Positions 54,859 through 64,000 of a DNA stretch of 64,000 bases are shown one piece after another. Source of the stretch: Halomonas sp. (lineage in GTDB: Bacteria; Pseudomonadota; Gammaproteobacteria; Pseudomonadales; Halomonadaceae); assembly GCF_017515565.1 (NCBI RefSeq), contig NZ_JAFWFN010000066.1, positions 22,323 through 86,322 of the forward strand. The letters run 5' to 3'. Made by a program: the position numbers and the translations under genes. The stretch's first letter is position 1. The number at the start of each line of letters is the position of its first letter. The notes under the pieces were generated by a model. The model was not told the origin of the DNA. It made no database searches and saw nothing but the letters and a program-made list of their open reading frames with translations.

Positions 54859-56562
54859 CTATGTTTGATCCTCAAGCCCAAGCTCTTGGATAGAGATTTC
54901 GCGCATTTTGAATTTCTGGATTTTACCCGTCACTGTCATGGGGAATTCATCGACAAATTTGAAGTAGCGCGGAATTTTAAAGTGAGTGATTTTGCCTTTG
55001 CAGTAATTACGCAGTTCTTCACCGGTGACTTCACCCGCGCTGCTGTTGAGTTTCACCCAGGCGATTAACTCTTCGCCATATTTCTTATCCGGCACACCGG
55101 TCACCTGCACTTCGGAGATTGCCGGGTGGGCGTATAGAAACTCCTCAATTTCTTTGGGGTAAACGTTCTCGCCACCGCGAATCACCATATCTTTAATACG
55201 GCCGACGATTTGGATATAGCCCTCTTCGTCCATGGTGGCTAAGTCACCGGTGTGCATCCAGCCCGCCTCATTAATGGCCTCGGCAGTGGCTTTTTCGTTT
55301 TTCCAGTACTTGAGCATGACGCTGTAGCCACGGGTACATAGTTCGCCAATTTCACCGCGGGGCAAAATACCGCCGTTGCCGGGGTCGACAATTTTGCTTT
55401 CCAGATGGGGCTGAGTGCGGCCTACGGTGGAAACGCGCTTGTCGATGCTGTCGTTAGCGCCGGTTTGGGTAGATACAGGGCTTGTTTCGGTCATGCCGTA
55501 GGCGATCTGCACACCCTTCATGTTCATCTTGTCGATGACCTGCTTCATGATTTCCGCCGGGCAAATAGAGCCCGCCATAATGCCGGTGCGCAGCGTTGAG
55601 AAATCGGTGCTGGCAAAATCCTCGTGCTCAAGCTCGGCGATGAACATCGTCGGCACACCATAAAGCGCGGTGGCTTTTTGCTCGTGTACCGCTTTTAGCA
55701 CCTTGCCGGGATCGAAACCCTCATCCGGGTAAATCATCGCCGCGCCGTGGGTCATACAACCCAGGTTACCCATTACCATGCCGAAGCAGTGGTAGAGCGG
55801 TACCGGAATGACCAAGCGATCTTCGCTGGTAAAGCCCATGCTTTCGGCAACAAAGAAGCCGTTGTTCAGGATGTTGTGGTGGGAAAGCGTGGCGCCTTTC
55901 GGGAAGCCGGTAGTGCCCGAGGTGTACTGGATATTGATGGCGTCATCGAACTGCAGCGTGGCTTGTAAATCGTCGACGTCGGTTTGGCTGACCTTGCTTG
56001 CTTCATTGATGAAGTCGGCCCAGCGCCACATGCCGCTGTGTTTATCGTTGCTTAGATTGATCACGCACTCAAGTTCGGGCAGCTTTTGCGCGTTTAGCTG
56101 GCCTTCAGCGCTGTTGTTGAGTTCGGGTGCTAGCTCATAAAGCATCGCCGTGTAGTCAGAGGCTTTAAAGCTGTGGGCGGTGACCAGAAAACGAGCGCCA
56201 GATTGGTTTAGGGCGTACTCCAGCTCATGGGTGCGGTAGGAAGGGTTGATGTTGACCAGAATCGCGCCAAGTTTGGCGGTGGCAAACTGGGTCAGCGTCC
56301 ACTCGCTACAGTTGGGCGCCCAGATGGCAACGCGGTCACCTTTTTTAACGCCGATGGCAAGCAGTGCGCGGGCGCAACGGTTCACTTCCTCTTGAAGCTG
56401 GCGATAGCTCCAGTGGATATTCTGATGCAGCGCAATCAGCGCGTCGTTATCCGGGTACTGAGCGGCAATCTGGTCAAACTTATCGCCAATGGTCATACCT
56501 AGCAGCGGTTTATCTGCGGTGCTGCTGGTATAGCTGGGTAGGGCAAGAGCGGGTGATGCCAT
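54859..56562 (-). CDS. AMP-forming acyl-CoA synthetase
   Basis: A 567-residue adenylate-forming enzyme that activates a carboxylic acid to its CoA thioester. The P-loop-like motif is [18 protein letters not shown]. Other motifs are [53 protein letters not shown], and the catalytic Lys in the final [11 protein letters not shown]. It resembles medium- or branched-chain acyl-CoA synthetases. It lies directly downstream of liuE in the same orientation, 70 bp away, suggesting co-transcription and a role in activating branched or short acyl chains such as isovalerate. The substrate is inferred. Confidence 0.9.
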   Translation of the reverse strand: MASPALALPSYTSSTADKPLLGMTIGDKFDQIAAQYPDNDALIALHQNIHWSYRQLQEEVNRCARALLAIGVKKGDRVAIWAPNCSEWTLTQFATAKLGAILVNINPSYRTHELEYALNQSGARFLVTAHSFKASDYTAMLYELAPELNNSAEGQLNAQKLPELECVINLSNDKHSGMWRWADFINEASKVSQTDVDDLQATLQFDDAINIQYTSGTTGFPKGATLSHHNILNNGFFVAESMGFTSEDRLVIPVPLYHCFGMVMGNLGCMTHGAAMIYPDEGFDPGKVLKAVHEQKATALYGVPTMFIAELEHEDFASTDFSTLRTGIMAGSICPAEIMKQVIDKMNMKGVQIAYGMTETSPVSTQTGANDSIDKRVSTVGRTQPHLESKIVDPGNGGILPRGEIGELCTRGYSVMLKYWKNEKATAEAINEAGWMHTGDLATMDEEGYIQIVGRIKDMVIRGGENVYPKEIEEFLYAHPAISEVQVTGVPDKKYGEELIAWVKLNSSAGEVTGEELRNYCKGKITHFKIPRYFKFVDEFPMTVTGKIQKFKMREISIQELGLEDQT

Positions 56563-56632
56563 AATGTGTCTCTCCGATGTCTTTTTCTTATCTAAACGGG
56601 ACGTCAGGCGGTACTTAATTATTATTGGACGA

Positions 56633-57541
56633 TTATTGGCGGCTAATGCCTTTTGCGAGAGCGACTTTTGCGCTTGGCTTGCGGCCTAACTCGTTAGTAA
56701 TCCAGTAGCCGGTGTCTATCACCGCCTGAAGGTCAATGCCGGTGTTAATGCCTAGGCCTTCAAGTAAATAGAGCACGTCTTCGGTAGCCACATTGCCGGA
56801 TGCGCCCTTGGCGTAAGGGCAGCCGCCAAGGCCTGCGGTCGCGGCGTCAATCACGCTGATCCCTTCCTCCAGTACGGCATATAAGTTAGCCAGCGCCATG
56901 CCATAGGTGTCGTGGAAGTGAGCGGCCAAGTGCTCAATGGGCACTTGCTGGCGGGTGGCTTCAATCATGCGTTTCGCGGCGAGCGGCGTGCCCACGCCGA
57001 TGGTGTCGCCCAGAGAGATTTCATAGCAGCCCATATCAAATAGTGCTTTGGCTACCTCGGCAACTTTTTGGGGCGAGATATCGCCTTCATACGGGCAGCC
57101 CAGCACGCAGGATACATATCCGCGTACTCGAACGCCGGCCTCATTGGCCCGTGCGAGCACGGGTTCAAAGCGCTCAAGGGATTCAGCAATAGAGCAATTG
57201 ATGTTCTTTTGCGAGAAGGCTTCTGAGGCGGCGCCAAACACCGCCACCTCTTCAACACCTGCCGCCAGCGCGCCCTCTAAGCCTTTTAGGTTGGGCGTTA
57301 ATGCTGAGTAAACCACGCCGGGTTTGCGAGCAATGCCGTTCATAACGTCGGTGGCATCGCCCATTTGTGGCACCCATTTGGGCGAGACAAAGCTAGCGGC
57401 CTCAATATGGGTGAGGCCAGCGTTGGCTAGCCGTTCGATCAGTTCGATCTTGGTAGCAGTGGGCACCAGGGTGCCCGGTTCATTTTGGAGGCCGTCGCGG
57501 GGGGCCATTTCAAACAGCTTAATTGACGTTGGCAGTGCCAT
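56633..57541 (-). CDS. liuE: Hydroxymethylglutaryl-CoA lyase
   Basis: Cleaves HMG-CoA to acetyl-CoA and acetoacetate, the last step of leucine breakdown; 302 residues. Family signatures are [16 protein letters not shown] (metal and catalytic residues), [50 protein letters not shown] and the active-site cysteine loop [19 protein letters not shown]. It starts 11 bases after the liuD stop. It is the fifth enzyme of the liu operon. Confidence 0.96.
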   Translation of the reverse strand: MALPTSIKLFEMAPRDGLQNEPGTLVPTATKIELIERLANAGLTHIEAASFVSPKWVPQMGDATDVMNGIARKPGVVYSALTPNLKGLEGALAAGVEEVAVFGAASEAFSQKNINCSIAESLERFEPVLARANEAGVRVRGYVSCVLGCPYEGDISPQKVAEVAKALFDMGCYEISLGDTIGVGTPLAAKRMIEATRQQVPIEHLAAHFHDTYGMALANLYAVLEEGISVIDAATAGLGGCPYAKGASGNVATEDVLYLLEGLGINTGIDLQAVIDTGYWITNELGRKPSAKVALAKGISRQ

Positions 57542-57552
57542 CGGTTGGGCTC

Positions 57553-59604
57553 CTATTCGCTGGGGGCAAAGTCGAGCAGCACATCGCCCTGGCTGACGGT
57601 ATCGCCGGCCTGGAAATGGAACGTATCGACGCTACCATCGGCAGGCGCGGTCATGGTGTGTTCCATCTTCATGGCTTCCATAACCATCAGCGGCATGCCT
57701 TTCTCAACGGCCGTGCCGGGCGCTACCAGCAGCGCTACCACGGTGCCGTTCATGGGAGCGGTTAGGGTCGATTCCGCCTCATGGTGGCCGTGGTCGATGG
57801 CGTCAATGCGGCGCCAGAACAGGCGCGTTTCGCCGCTTGGCTCTGCCATCACCACAACATGCCCATCCCGGCGCGCCTGAAGGCGGCGGCGGTGGCCGTT
57901 TAGCGTAACGGCAACGGCATCCCCTGGCAGTCGTTGTAGGCTGGCGGTGAGCGTTTCATCACCGATGGTGAGGTTCCAAAGGGATTCGCCGCTTTCTCGC
58001 TTACCTTCGACAATCACCACCGCTTCGTCGCTGTCCGCCGCTTGAGCACTTGCCGGGTCACATAGCGCAATGCGGATCGTATGCGGGGCATTCAGGCGGA
58101 AGCCGTCGTGACGATCCCAAGGAGAGTCGCTTTCGCACTCTTGCGCCAGTTGATTTAAACCGATCAACGCAGCGCTTGCGTAGGCTTCAGTAGAGTAGCT
58201 GCGCGGTGCAAATAGCGTGGCTTCGTTGCGCTCGATAAAGCGCGTGTCCAGCTCGACGTTTTTAAAGCCAGGGTGATTCGCAAGGCGCTGCAGGAACGCG
58301 CGGTTAGTCACCACGCCCTGTACATCCAGTGCGGCTAAGGCGCGGTTTAGCGTGGCCAGTGCGGCGTCACGGTCAGCACCGTGAACAATTAGCTTGGCCA
58401 GCATGGGGTCGTAGTGCATGGAAACTTCGTCGCCGCTCTCTACGCCGCTGTCTAAACGCACCTGATCGCTGTCTAAACCTGCCCCCTCTAAATCCAGTGC
58501 AAAGCGAGTGAGCAGGCCGGTGGCGGGAAGAAAGTCCTGCTCTGGGTCTTCGGCGTAAATACGCGCTTCAAAGCTGTGGCCGGTGATGGTTAGCTCGTCT
58601 TGGGTGCAGGGGAGTGGCTCGCCCATCGCCACGCGCAGCTGCCATTCAACCAAGTCTTGGCCGGTAATCATTTCAGTAACGGGGTGCTCTACCTGCAGGC
58701 GGGTGTTCATCTCCATGAAGTAGAACGAGCCGTCAATGTCTAACAGAAACTCGACGGTGCCCGCGCCCACATAGCCAATTTCTTTGGCGGCGCGAACGGC
58801 GGCATTGCCCATGGCTTGGCGCAGCTCCAACGTCATGCCGGGGGCCGGGGCTTCCTCAATGACTTTTTGGTGGCGGCGCTGAACGCTACAGTCCCGTTCG
58901 AACAGGTAAACGCCGTTATCGTGGCGGTCGCAGAACACCTGGACTTCCACATGGCGGGGCTGTACCAGGTACTTCTCGATGAGCATGCGGTCGTCGCCGA
59001 AGGCAGCCTTGGACTCCCGGCGGCAGCCGTCGAGTGCTGCCTTGAAACCTTCGCCGCTTTCTACAACGCGCATGCCTTTACCACCGCCACCGGCGCTGGC
59101 TTTTAGCATCACGGGGTAGCCGATTTTGTCGGCCTCTAAGCGCAGCAGGTCATCGTCCTGATCATCGCCATGGTAGCCCGGCACCAGCGGTACACCAGCG
59201 TTAGCCATGCGTGCTTTGGCGGCAGATTTGTCGCCCATGGCGGCAATTGCTGAGGCCGGCGGGCCAACAAAGGTAATGCCTGCCTCTTCAAGCGCTTTTA
59301 CGAAGCCACCGTTTTCAGATAGAAAACCGTAGCCGGGGTGAATAGCGCCCGTGCCGGTACGCTTGGCGGCTTCAATGACCGCATCGACATTTAAATAGCT
59401 TTCGCGGGCGGCGGCGGGGCCTAAGCGTACGGCTTCATCGGCTTCGCGCACGTGGCGGGCAGAGGCATCAGCATCTGAATAGACAGCGACAGTTTTAAGC
59501 CCCATGCGGCGGGCGGTGCGCATTACGCGGCAGGCAATTTCGCCTCGGTTGGCCACCAGCAGGGTATCGAATTTATGTGTTTCAGCGTTGTTTTCAAGCG
59601 TCAT
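57553..59604 (-). CDS. liuD: Methylcrotonyl-CoA carboxylase, biotin-containing alpha subunit
   Basis: Carries biotin carboxylase and biotin carrier activities for 3-methylcrotonyl-CoA carboxylation; 683 residues. The biotin carboxylase domain covers about 12-460 ([66 protein letters not shown]). The carrier domain is at the C-terminus with biotinyl lysine in [14 protein letters not shown] 59604 was chosen because it overlaps the liuC stop (ATGA) and begins just before the conserved N-terminus; the frame is open further upstream within liuC. Confidence 0.96.
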   Translation of the reverse strand: MTLENNAETHKFDTLLVANRGEIACRVMRTARRMGLKTVAVYSDADASARHVREADEAVRLGPAAARESYLNVDAVIEAAKRTGTGAIHPGYGFLSENGGFVKALEEAGITFVGPPASAIAAMGDKSAAKARMANAGVPLVPGYHGDDQDDDLLRLEADKIGYPVMLKASAGGGGKGMRVVESGEGFKAALDGCRRESKAAFGDDRMLIEKYLVQPRHVEVQVFCDRHDNGVYLFERDCSVQRRHQKVIEEAPAPGMTLELRQAMGNAAVRAAKEIGYVGAGTVEFLLDIDGSFYFMEMNTRLQVEHPVTEMITGQDLVEWQLRVAMGEPLPCTQDELTITGHSFEARIYAEDPEQDFLPATGLLTRFALDLEGAGLDSDQVRLDSGVESGDEVSMHYDPMLAKLIVHGADRDAALATLNRALAALDVQGVVTNRAFLQRLANHPGFKNVELDTRFIERNEATLFAPRSYSTEAYASAALIGLNQLAQECESDSPWDRHDGFRLNAPHTIRIALCDPASAQAADSDEAVVIVEGKRESGESLWNLTIGDETLTASLQRLPGDAVAVTLNGHRRRLQARRDGHVVVMAEPSGETRLFWRRIDAIDHGHHEAESTLTAPMNGTVVALLVAPGTAVEKGMPLMVMEAMKMEHTMTAPADGSVDTFHFQAGDTVSQGDVLLDFAPSE

Positions 59605-60434
59605 GAGCGTGGCTCCGCAGCGTTGTTCTGTTCTTGAAAGCTGGACGATTGCGTCCAGGCGGGGCGGCACTTTTCAAAAAAGCTGGATAAGCCCTCTTGG
59701 CCCTCGTGGCTCACCCGTAATTTAGCGATCACCTGGCAGGTGTGCTCTCGGGTGGTATCGCTGTCGGGCGCTTGGGCGACGCTTGCCAGCAGTGCTTTGG
59801 TGGCGCGTTGTGCTTGAGGCGAGCCGGCGAGAAGCGTGTTCAGCATGGCGTCTACCTCGCCATCCAACGCTTCGTGCTCTACGACCTTATGGGCTAAGCC
59901 GAGTGCCAGCGCCGTTGGTGCATCCATGACTTCGGCTGTTAAGGCGTAGCGGCGCATTTGGCGCTCGCCCAGCGCGCGCTGAACATAAGGGCTAATGACC
60001 GCAGGAGAGAGGCCAATTTTGACTTCTGAGAGGCAGAATTTAGCCTTATCAGAGGCGATCACCACATCACAGCAGGCAGCTAAGCCCACCGCTCCACCAA
60101 ACGCGGCGCCTTGAACCCGGCAAAGCGTGGGGCAGGGCAGCGTATCCAAGCCGTGCATTAACGCTGCCAGCTTGCGGGAGTCAGCCAGGTTGTCTTCCAG
60201 GTCGTACTCGACCATGCGCTTCATCCAATTAAGGTCTGCGCCTGCGGAGAAACTTTTACCTTCTGAACCTAGCACCACTGCCCGTACATCACCCGCATTG
60301 GCCAGTTGATGCAGTTCTTCAAGGTGCGCGTTTAGCTCGGCGATTAAGCTGTCGTCAAAGGCGTTATGCACCTCTGGACGGTTTAGGGTCAGGCGGGCAA
60401 TGCCGTTTTCAATCAGTAGCGTTGAGTAAGCCAT
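59601..60434 (-). CDS. liuC: Methylglutaconyl-CoA hydratase (crotonase family)
   Basis: Hydrates 3-methylglutaconyl-CoA to HMG-CoA; 277 residues. Crotonase features are LTLNRPEVHNAFDDSLIAEL, SEGKSFSAGADLNWMKRM (CoA-binding oxyanion loop) and RVQGAAFGGAVGLAACCDVVIASDKAKFCLSEVKIGLSPAVISPYV. Its assignment to this step rests on position between liuB and liuD. It starts 12 bases after the liuB stop and overlaps liuD by 4. Confidence 0.93.
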   Translation of the reverse strand: MAYSTLLIENGIARLTLNRPEVHNAFDDSLIAELNAHLEELHQLANAGDVRAVVLGSEGKSFSAGADLNWMKRMVEYDLEDNLADSRKLAALMHGLDTLPCPTLCRVQGAAFGGAVGLAACCDVVIASDKAKFCLSEVKIGLSPAVISPYVQRALGERQMRRYALTAEVMDAPTALALGLAHKVVEHEALDGEVDAMLNTLLAGSPQAQRATKALLASVAQAPDSDTTREHTCQVIAKLRVSHEGQEGLSSFFEKCRPAWTQSSSFQEQNNAAEPRS

Positions 60435-60446
60435 GGTATTCGCCCC

Positions 60447-62054
60447 TTACATCCGGAACACGCCGAAGCGTGTCTCTTCTACTTCAGCATTCATCGCGGC
60501 AGCGAGAGAAAGCCCCAGCACATCGCGGGTTTGCAGCGGATCAATCACGCCGTCATCCCACAAGCGGGCGCTGGCGTAGTAGGGGTGGCCCTGGTGCTCG
60601 TACTGATCGCGGGTGGGCTGTTTGAACGCCTCTTCTTCTTCTTTGGTCCACTCGCGCCCTTCGCGTTCGTGCTGTTCGCGCTTCACCTGGGAAAGTACGC
60701 CCGCTGCCTGCTCGCCACCCATCACCGAAATACGCGCATTGGGCCACATAAACAGCAGGTTGGGATCATAAGCCCGGCCGCACATGCCGTAGTTACCCGC
60801 GCCGAAGCTGCCGCCAATGAGCACCGTGAACTTGGGTACTTTGGCGCAGGCCACGGCGGTCACCAGCTTGGCGCCGTGCTTGGCGATGCCTTCGTGCTCA
60901 TATTTAGAGCCGACCATAAAGCCGGTAATGTTCTGCAGGAACACCAGCGGGATCTTGCGTTGGGCGCACAGCTCAATAAAGTGCGCACCTTTTACAGCGC
61001 TTTCAGAGAACAGCACGCCGTTGTTGGCCACAATCCCAACCGGGTAGCCGTGGATATGGGCAAAACCCGTCACTAAGGTGTCGCCGTAGTAGCGTTTGAA
61101 CTCGTCAAAGTCAGAGTCATCGACAACACGGCCAATCACTTCGCGCACGTCGTAAGGTTTTTTAAGGTCGGTGCCCACAATGCCGTAAAGCTCAGCAGGG
61201 TCGAGCTTAGGTGGTTTAGGCGCTTGCATGGCCAGCTTGCCGCGTTTTTGCCAGTTCAAGCGAGACACACAGGCGCGTGCCAGCTGCAGCGCGTGGGCGT
61301 CGTTTTCGGCGTAGTGGTCGGCAACACCGCTTATTTTGGCGTGAACATCCGCACCGCCCAGGTCTTCAGCGCTGATGCTTTCGCCAGTGGCTGCTTTTAC
61401 CAAAGGTGGGCCACCTAGGAAAATCGTGCCCTGCTCTTTAACGATGATGGATTCGTCCGCCATGGCGGGCACATAGGCGCCACCCGCGGTACAGGAGCCC
61501 ATCACCACGGCGATCTGTGGAATGCCTTCAGCGGACATAGTGGCTTGGTTATAGAAGATGCGCCCGAAGTGGTCGCGGTCGGGGAACACTTCATCTTGGC
61601 GGGGTAGAAAGGCGCCCCCGGAGTCCACGAGATAAATACACGGCAAGCGATGCTTGCGGGCGATCTCTTGGGCGCGCAGGTGCTTTTTCACGGTTAGCGG
61701 GAAGTAAGTGCCGCCTTTGACCGTGGCGTCATTAGCTACAATCACGCACTCAACGCCGGACACTCGGCCGATGCCGGTTACCACGCCTGCGGCGGGTATG
61801 TCGCTGTCGTAAACGTGGTGGGCCGCCAGGGCGGAAAACTCTAAAAACGGCGAGCCTTCGTCGATCAAATGATCAATGCGGTCACGGACAAATAGCTTGC
61901 CACGGCTTTCGTGGCGTTCGCGGGCCTTGGGGCCGCCACCCTGGGCGACGGCGGCGGTCAGTTCACGTAGCTTAGAAACTTCCCCCAGCATGGAGGTTGC
62001 GTTGGTCTGGAAGACATCGCTGCGTGGATTGATCTGAGTGGTAATTGTGCTCAT
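60447..62054 (-). CDS. liuB: Methylcrotonyl-CoA carboxylase, carboxyltransferase beta subunit
   Basis: Transfers the carboxyl group from biotin to 3-methylcrotonyl-CoA; 535 residues. The carboxyltransferase family motifs include [89 protein letters not shown] and [40 protein letters not shown]. It is adjacent to liuA and liuC in the usual liu order. Together with LiuD it forms the carboxylase holoenzyme. Confidence 0.96.
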   Translation of the reverse strand: MSTITTQINPRSDVFQTNATSMLGEVSKLRELTAAVAQGGGPKARERHESRGKLFVRDRIDHLIDEGSPFLEFSALAAHHVYDSDIPAAGVVTGIGRVSGVECVIVANDATVKGGTYFPLTVKKHLRAQEIARKHRLPCIYLVDSGGAFLPRQDEVFPDRDHFGRIFYNQATMSAEGIPQIAVVMGSCTAGGAYVPAMADESIIVKEQGTIFLGGPPLVKAATGESISAEDLGGADVHAKISGVADHYAENDAHALQLARACVSRLNWQKRGKLAMQAPKPPKLDPAELYGIVGTDLKKPYDVREVIGRVVDDSDFDEFKRYYGDTLVTGFAHIHGYPVGIVANNGVLFSESAVKGAHFIELCAQRKIPLVFLQNITGFMVGSKYEHEGIAKHGAKLVTAVACAKVPKFTVLIGGSFGAGNYGMCGRAYDPNLLFMWPNARISVMGGEQAAGVLSQVKREQHEREGREWTKEEEEAFKQPTRDQYEHQGHPYYASARLWDDGVIDPLQTRDVLGLSLAAAMNAEVEETRFGVFRM

Positions 62055-62064
62055 AGCGCAGCCC

Positions 62065-63234
62065 TTACTTGCTTTCGGTGAAGAGTTCGCGACCGATCAG
62101 CATCCGGCGAATTTCGCTGGTGCCCGCGCCAATTTCATACAGTTTCGCATCGCGCAGCAGGCGGCCGGTGGGGTACTCATTGATGTAGCCATTACCGCCC
62201 AGTAACTGAATGGAATCCAGCGCTACTTGGGTCGCTTTTTCGGCACAGTAGAGAATTACGCCAGCGGCATCTTTGCGCGACGTTTGACCGCGATCGCAGG
62301 CGCCAGCAACGGCATACAAGTAGGCACGGCAGGCGTTCATCGTGGTGTACATATCGGCTACTTTGCCTTGTACCAGTTGGAATTCACCGATGGATTGGTT
62401 GAACTGCTTACGCTCGTGGATATAGGGCATCACCACGTCCATGGCGGCTTGCATAATACCAATGGGGCCAGCGGCCAGAACGGCGCGCTCATAGTCCAGG
62501 CCGCTCATCAATACGCGCACGCCTTTACCCACTTCGCCCAGCACGTTCTCGGCCGGTACTTTGCAGTCTTGGAACACTAGCTCGCAGGTGTTAGAGCCGC
62601 GCATACCCAGTTTGTCGAGCTTCTGAGCGGTGGAGAAGCCTTCCATGCCTTTTTCGATAATAAACGCGGTAATGCCTTTCGAGCCTGCCTCTGGGTCGGT
62701 TTTGGCGTAGACCACCAGTACATCAGCGTCGGGGCCGTTGGTGATCCACATCTTATTGCCGTTAAGGATGTAGTGATCGCCATCTTGTTTTGCGCGCAGC
62801 TGCATGGAGACCACATCGGAACCTGCACCGGGCTCAGACATTGCCAGTGCACCCACGTGATCGCCGCTGATCAGTTTGGGCAGGTATTTCTCTTTTTGTG
62901 CAGCGGTGGCGTTAATCTTAAGTTGGTTGACGCACAGGTTAGAGTGCGCGCCGTAGGAGAGTGCGACCGAAGCGCTCGCCCGGGAGATCTCTTCCATGGC
63001 GATGCAGTGAGCAAGGTAGCCCATGCCACTACCGCCATCCTCTTCAGACACGGTGATGCCTAATAGACCCATATCGCCGAACTTTTTCCAGAGGTCGTTA
63101 GGGAATTCGTTGGTGCGATCAATTTCAGCAGCGCGGGGGGCAATCTCGCTAGCGGCAAAGGCATTGACCTGCTCGCGCAGCATGTTCAGTTCGTCGTCCA
63201 GGCCAAAATTAAGTTCTGAATAGTGTGAAAACAT
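62065..63234 (-). CDS. liuA: Isovaleryl-CoA dehydrogenase
   Basis: Oxidises isovaleryl-CoA to 3-methylcrotonyl-CoA with FAD, passing electrons to ETF; 389 residues. Acyl-CoA dehydrogenase signatures are [39 protein letters not shown], and [42 protein letters not shown]. The likely catalytic Glu is in [16 protein letters not shown], the position used by isovaleryl-CoA dehydrogenases. ATG 63234 is preferred; a TTG at 63240 is 6 bases upstream. The liuR stop lies 6 bases before it. Its electron acceptor system is encoded at 6.4-10.3 kb of the window. Confidence 0.95.
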   Translation of the reverse strand: MFSHYSELNFGLDDELNMLREQVNAFAASEIAPRAAEIDRTNEFPNDLWKKFGDMGLLGITVSEEDGGSGMGYLAHCIAMEEISRASASVALSYGAHSNLCVNQLKINATAAQKEKYLPKLISGDHVGALAMSEPGAGSDVVSMQLRAKQDGDHYILNGNKMWITNGPDADVLVVYAKTDPEAGSKGITAFIIEKGMEGFSTAQKLDKLGMRGSNTCELVFQDCKVPAENVLGEVGKGVRVLMSGLDYERAVLAAGPIGIMQAAMDVVMPYIHERKQFNQSIGEFQLVQGKVADMYTTMNACRAYLYAVAGACDRGQTSRKDAAGVILYCAEKATQVALDSIQLLGGNGYINEYPTGRLLRDAKLYEIGAGTSEIRRMLIGRELFTESK

Positions 63235-63240
63235 GGTCAA

Positions 63241-63648
63241 TTACCTTGTCGTTGTTAAGGGATGCTTTTCGTTAAGTTCTTCAAGTGCTTGTCGGCAGCG
63301 AATTTCGGCGCTTTCGAGCTCTAGCTGCACCATGGTGATGTCTTTCATTTGTTGTTCGAGAGCGGCGCGCCGCTCACCAATTTTGCTCAACATTAGGTGC
63401 AGCTGCTTTTCGCTGCCGCTACGGGTTTCATCCCATAGCTCAAAAAGTTCTCGAATTTCAGCGAGAGAAAACCCCAGCCGCTTGCCGCGTAGCGTTAGCT
63501 TTAGGCGTACACGATCTTTACTGCTGTAAATGCGTGTTTGACCCCGGCGGGCGGGGTGCAAAAGCTCTTGATCTTCATAAAAGCGGATGCTGCGCGTGGT
63601 TACATCAAACTCACTGGCAAGCTCACTGATCGAGTAGGTTTTGCTCAT
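63241..63648 (-). CDS. liuR: MerR-family transcriptional regulator LiuR
   Basis: A 135-residue MerR-type regulator. The winged helix-turn-helix is at the N-terminus (YSISELASEFDVTTRSIRFYEDQELLHPARRGQTRIYSSKDRVRLKLTLRGKRLGFSLAEIRELFEL). A coiled-coil dimerisation helix follows (about 80-120). It is the first gene of the liu operon, in the place of LiuR in Pseudomonas and relatives, where it represses leucine catabolism. ATG 63648 (MSKTYSI) was chosen; the frame is open to 63690 but upstream residues are not family-like. A palindromic operator lies 64 bases upstream. Confidence 0.92.
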   Translation of the reverse strand: MSKTYSISELASEFDVTTRSIRFYEDQELLHPARRGQTRIYSSKDRVRLKLTLRGKRLGFSLAEIRELFELWDETRSGSEKQLHLMLSKIGERRAALEQQMKDITMVQLELESAEIRCRQALEELNEKHPLTTTR

Positions 63649-63711
63649 AATCGTTATTCTCGTCGATAGGGGGATGCCCCTATGGAACACTGACCATGAG
63701 GCTAAAACAAG

Positions 63712-63727
63712 TTTACGTTAACGTAAA
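63712..63727 (-). promoter_or_regulatory. LiuR-type operator, perfect 16-bp palindrome
   Basis: TTTACGTTAACGTAAA is a perfect palindrome 64 bases upstream of the liuR start. It has the form expected of LiuR sites (TTTACGTTnACGTAAA-like) in gammaproteobacteria. As the first gene of the operon is liuR itself, autoregulation is expected. The overlapping -35/-10 could not be fixed. Confidence 0.8.
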
Positions 63728-63878
63728 GCTGATATTACTAAACGTCGATTACCGTTGAATCTGTATAACTTGTTGAAAAAAATATATATAAAGCGTTTAA
63801 AGTAGATTGAATTTAGTCTGCGTAGACCAAAGTTGTAATTGTAATACCCTGCAAGTGATTGCTAGTTTGCACCTACAC

Positions 63879-63894
63879 CTTACGTTCAGGTAAG
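63879..63894. promoter_or_regulatory. Second palindrome upstream of the liu divergent region
   Basis: CTTACGTTCAGGTAAG has 5-bp arms (CTTAC and GTAAG) around GTTCAG. It resembles a MerR-family site and shares the TTACGTT half-site of the LiuR operator. It lies 88 bases upstream of a possible start at 63982. Confidence 0.4.
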
Positions 63895-63981
63895 GGTGCG
63901 TCGCCGGCTAACGATTTTCCGCTCCAGAGTAAACTGGCTGGTGCAAAGTCAGCACAAGAACAACAAGAGGCTTACCACTTC

Positions 63982-64000
63982 ATGCGTGCAGACGATGTAA
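63982..64000 (+). CDS. Possible start of a plus-strand gene (partial)
   Basis: ATG CGT GCA GAC GAT GTA A at the window edge would begin MRADDV. AAGAGG lies 11 bases upstream, a little far. The preceding sequence is non-coding and carries possible operators. The product cannot be named, and the start may not be real. Confidence 0.3.

Larger units (their letters stand above)
63649..63981. other. 333-bp region upstream of liuR
   Basis: No complete gene is seen. It contains the LiuR-type palindrome at 63712-63727, an AT-rich stretch at 63755-63800, and a second imperfect palindrome, CTTACGTTCAGGTAAG, at 63879-63894. The palindromes suggest that regulators act on both the liu operon and a divergent gene starting near 63982. 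Confidence 0.5.

Overview
The window looks like a chromosomal segment of a halophilic gammaproteobacterium of the Halomonadaceae (Halomonas/Vreelandella type). This is inferred from family-level protein resemblance and gene order: algU-mucABCD followed by lepA-lepB-rnc-era-recO-pdxJ-acpS, then barA/cysM/rlmD/relA/mazG, and a Pseudomonas-like liuRABDCE-type leucine cluster. No rRNA, tRNA, CRISPR array, insertion sequence or prophage was recognised. Most of the window is housekeeping DNA.

Layout. 1-2.3 kb: the tail of an upstream gene and a UvrD-like helicase. 2.3-6.4 kb: an AT-richer accessory cassette of three genes (outer-membrane barrel, small PstS-like periplasmic protein, membrane GGDEF-EAL protein with a degenerate EAL domain) behind one promoter. 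6.4-10.3 kb: ETF-ubiquinone oxidoreductase divergent from etfBA. 10.5-11.1 kb: Mn-type superoxide dismutase. 11.25-15.2 kb: class Ib ribonucleotide reductase nrdHIEF behind two NrdR boxes. 15.3-15.7 kb: a frameshifted Nudix gene. 15.8-20.9 kb: a TonB2-type energy-transduction operon (DUF3450, TtpC/ExbB-like, ExbB, ExbD, TonB, TPR) behind a good Fur box. 21-25.7 kb: xthA with a small basic protein, then rhlB and dinG. 25.7-26.8 kb: an AroF-like DAHP synthase. 27.2-31.8 kb: the envelope-stress sigma factor and its regulators, with an unusually long gap after rpoE. 32-38.4 kb: lepA, lepB, rnc, era, recO, pdxJ, acpS. 38.4-46.7 kb: BarA/GacS-type kinase (minus strand), cysM, rlmD, relA, mazG. 46.7-50.8 kb: ppc, rluF and a DUF1294 protein. 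50.8-53.2 kb: a compact trpR-trpE-trpG operon with a near-textbook TrpR operator on its promoter. 53.3-56.6 kb: an outer-membrane barrel, a methyltransferase and an acyl-CoA synthetase. 56.6-63.65 kb: the leucine/isovalerate catabolic cluster liuE-liuD-liuC-liuB-liuA-liuR, read right to left, with a perfect LiuR-type palindrome upstream. The last 20 bases may begin another gene.

The genes link up in several ways. The liu acyl-CoA dehydrogenase passes electrons to ETF (etfBA) and then to quinone through ETF-QO. The trp operon appears to be self-regulated by TrpR. The TonB2 and nrd operons carry recognisable Fur and NrdR sites. The most unusual items are the c-di-GMP sensory cassette at 2.3-6.4 kb, the autoregulated trpREG unit, the long rpoE-rseA gap with sigma-E-like promoter matches, the His/Cys-rich tail on PdxJ, the broken Nudix gene, and three short triplicated repeats in intergenic DNA.
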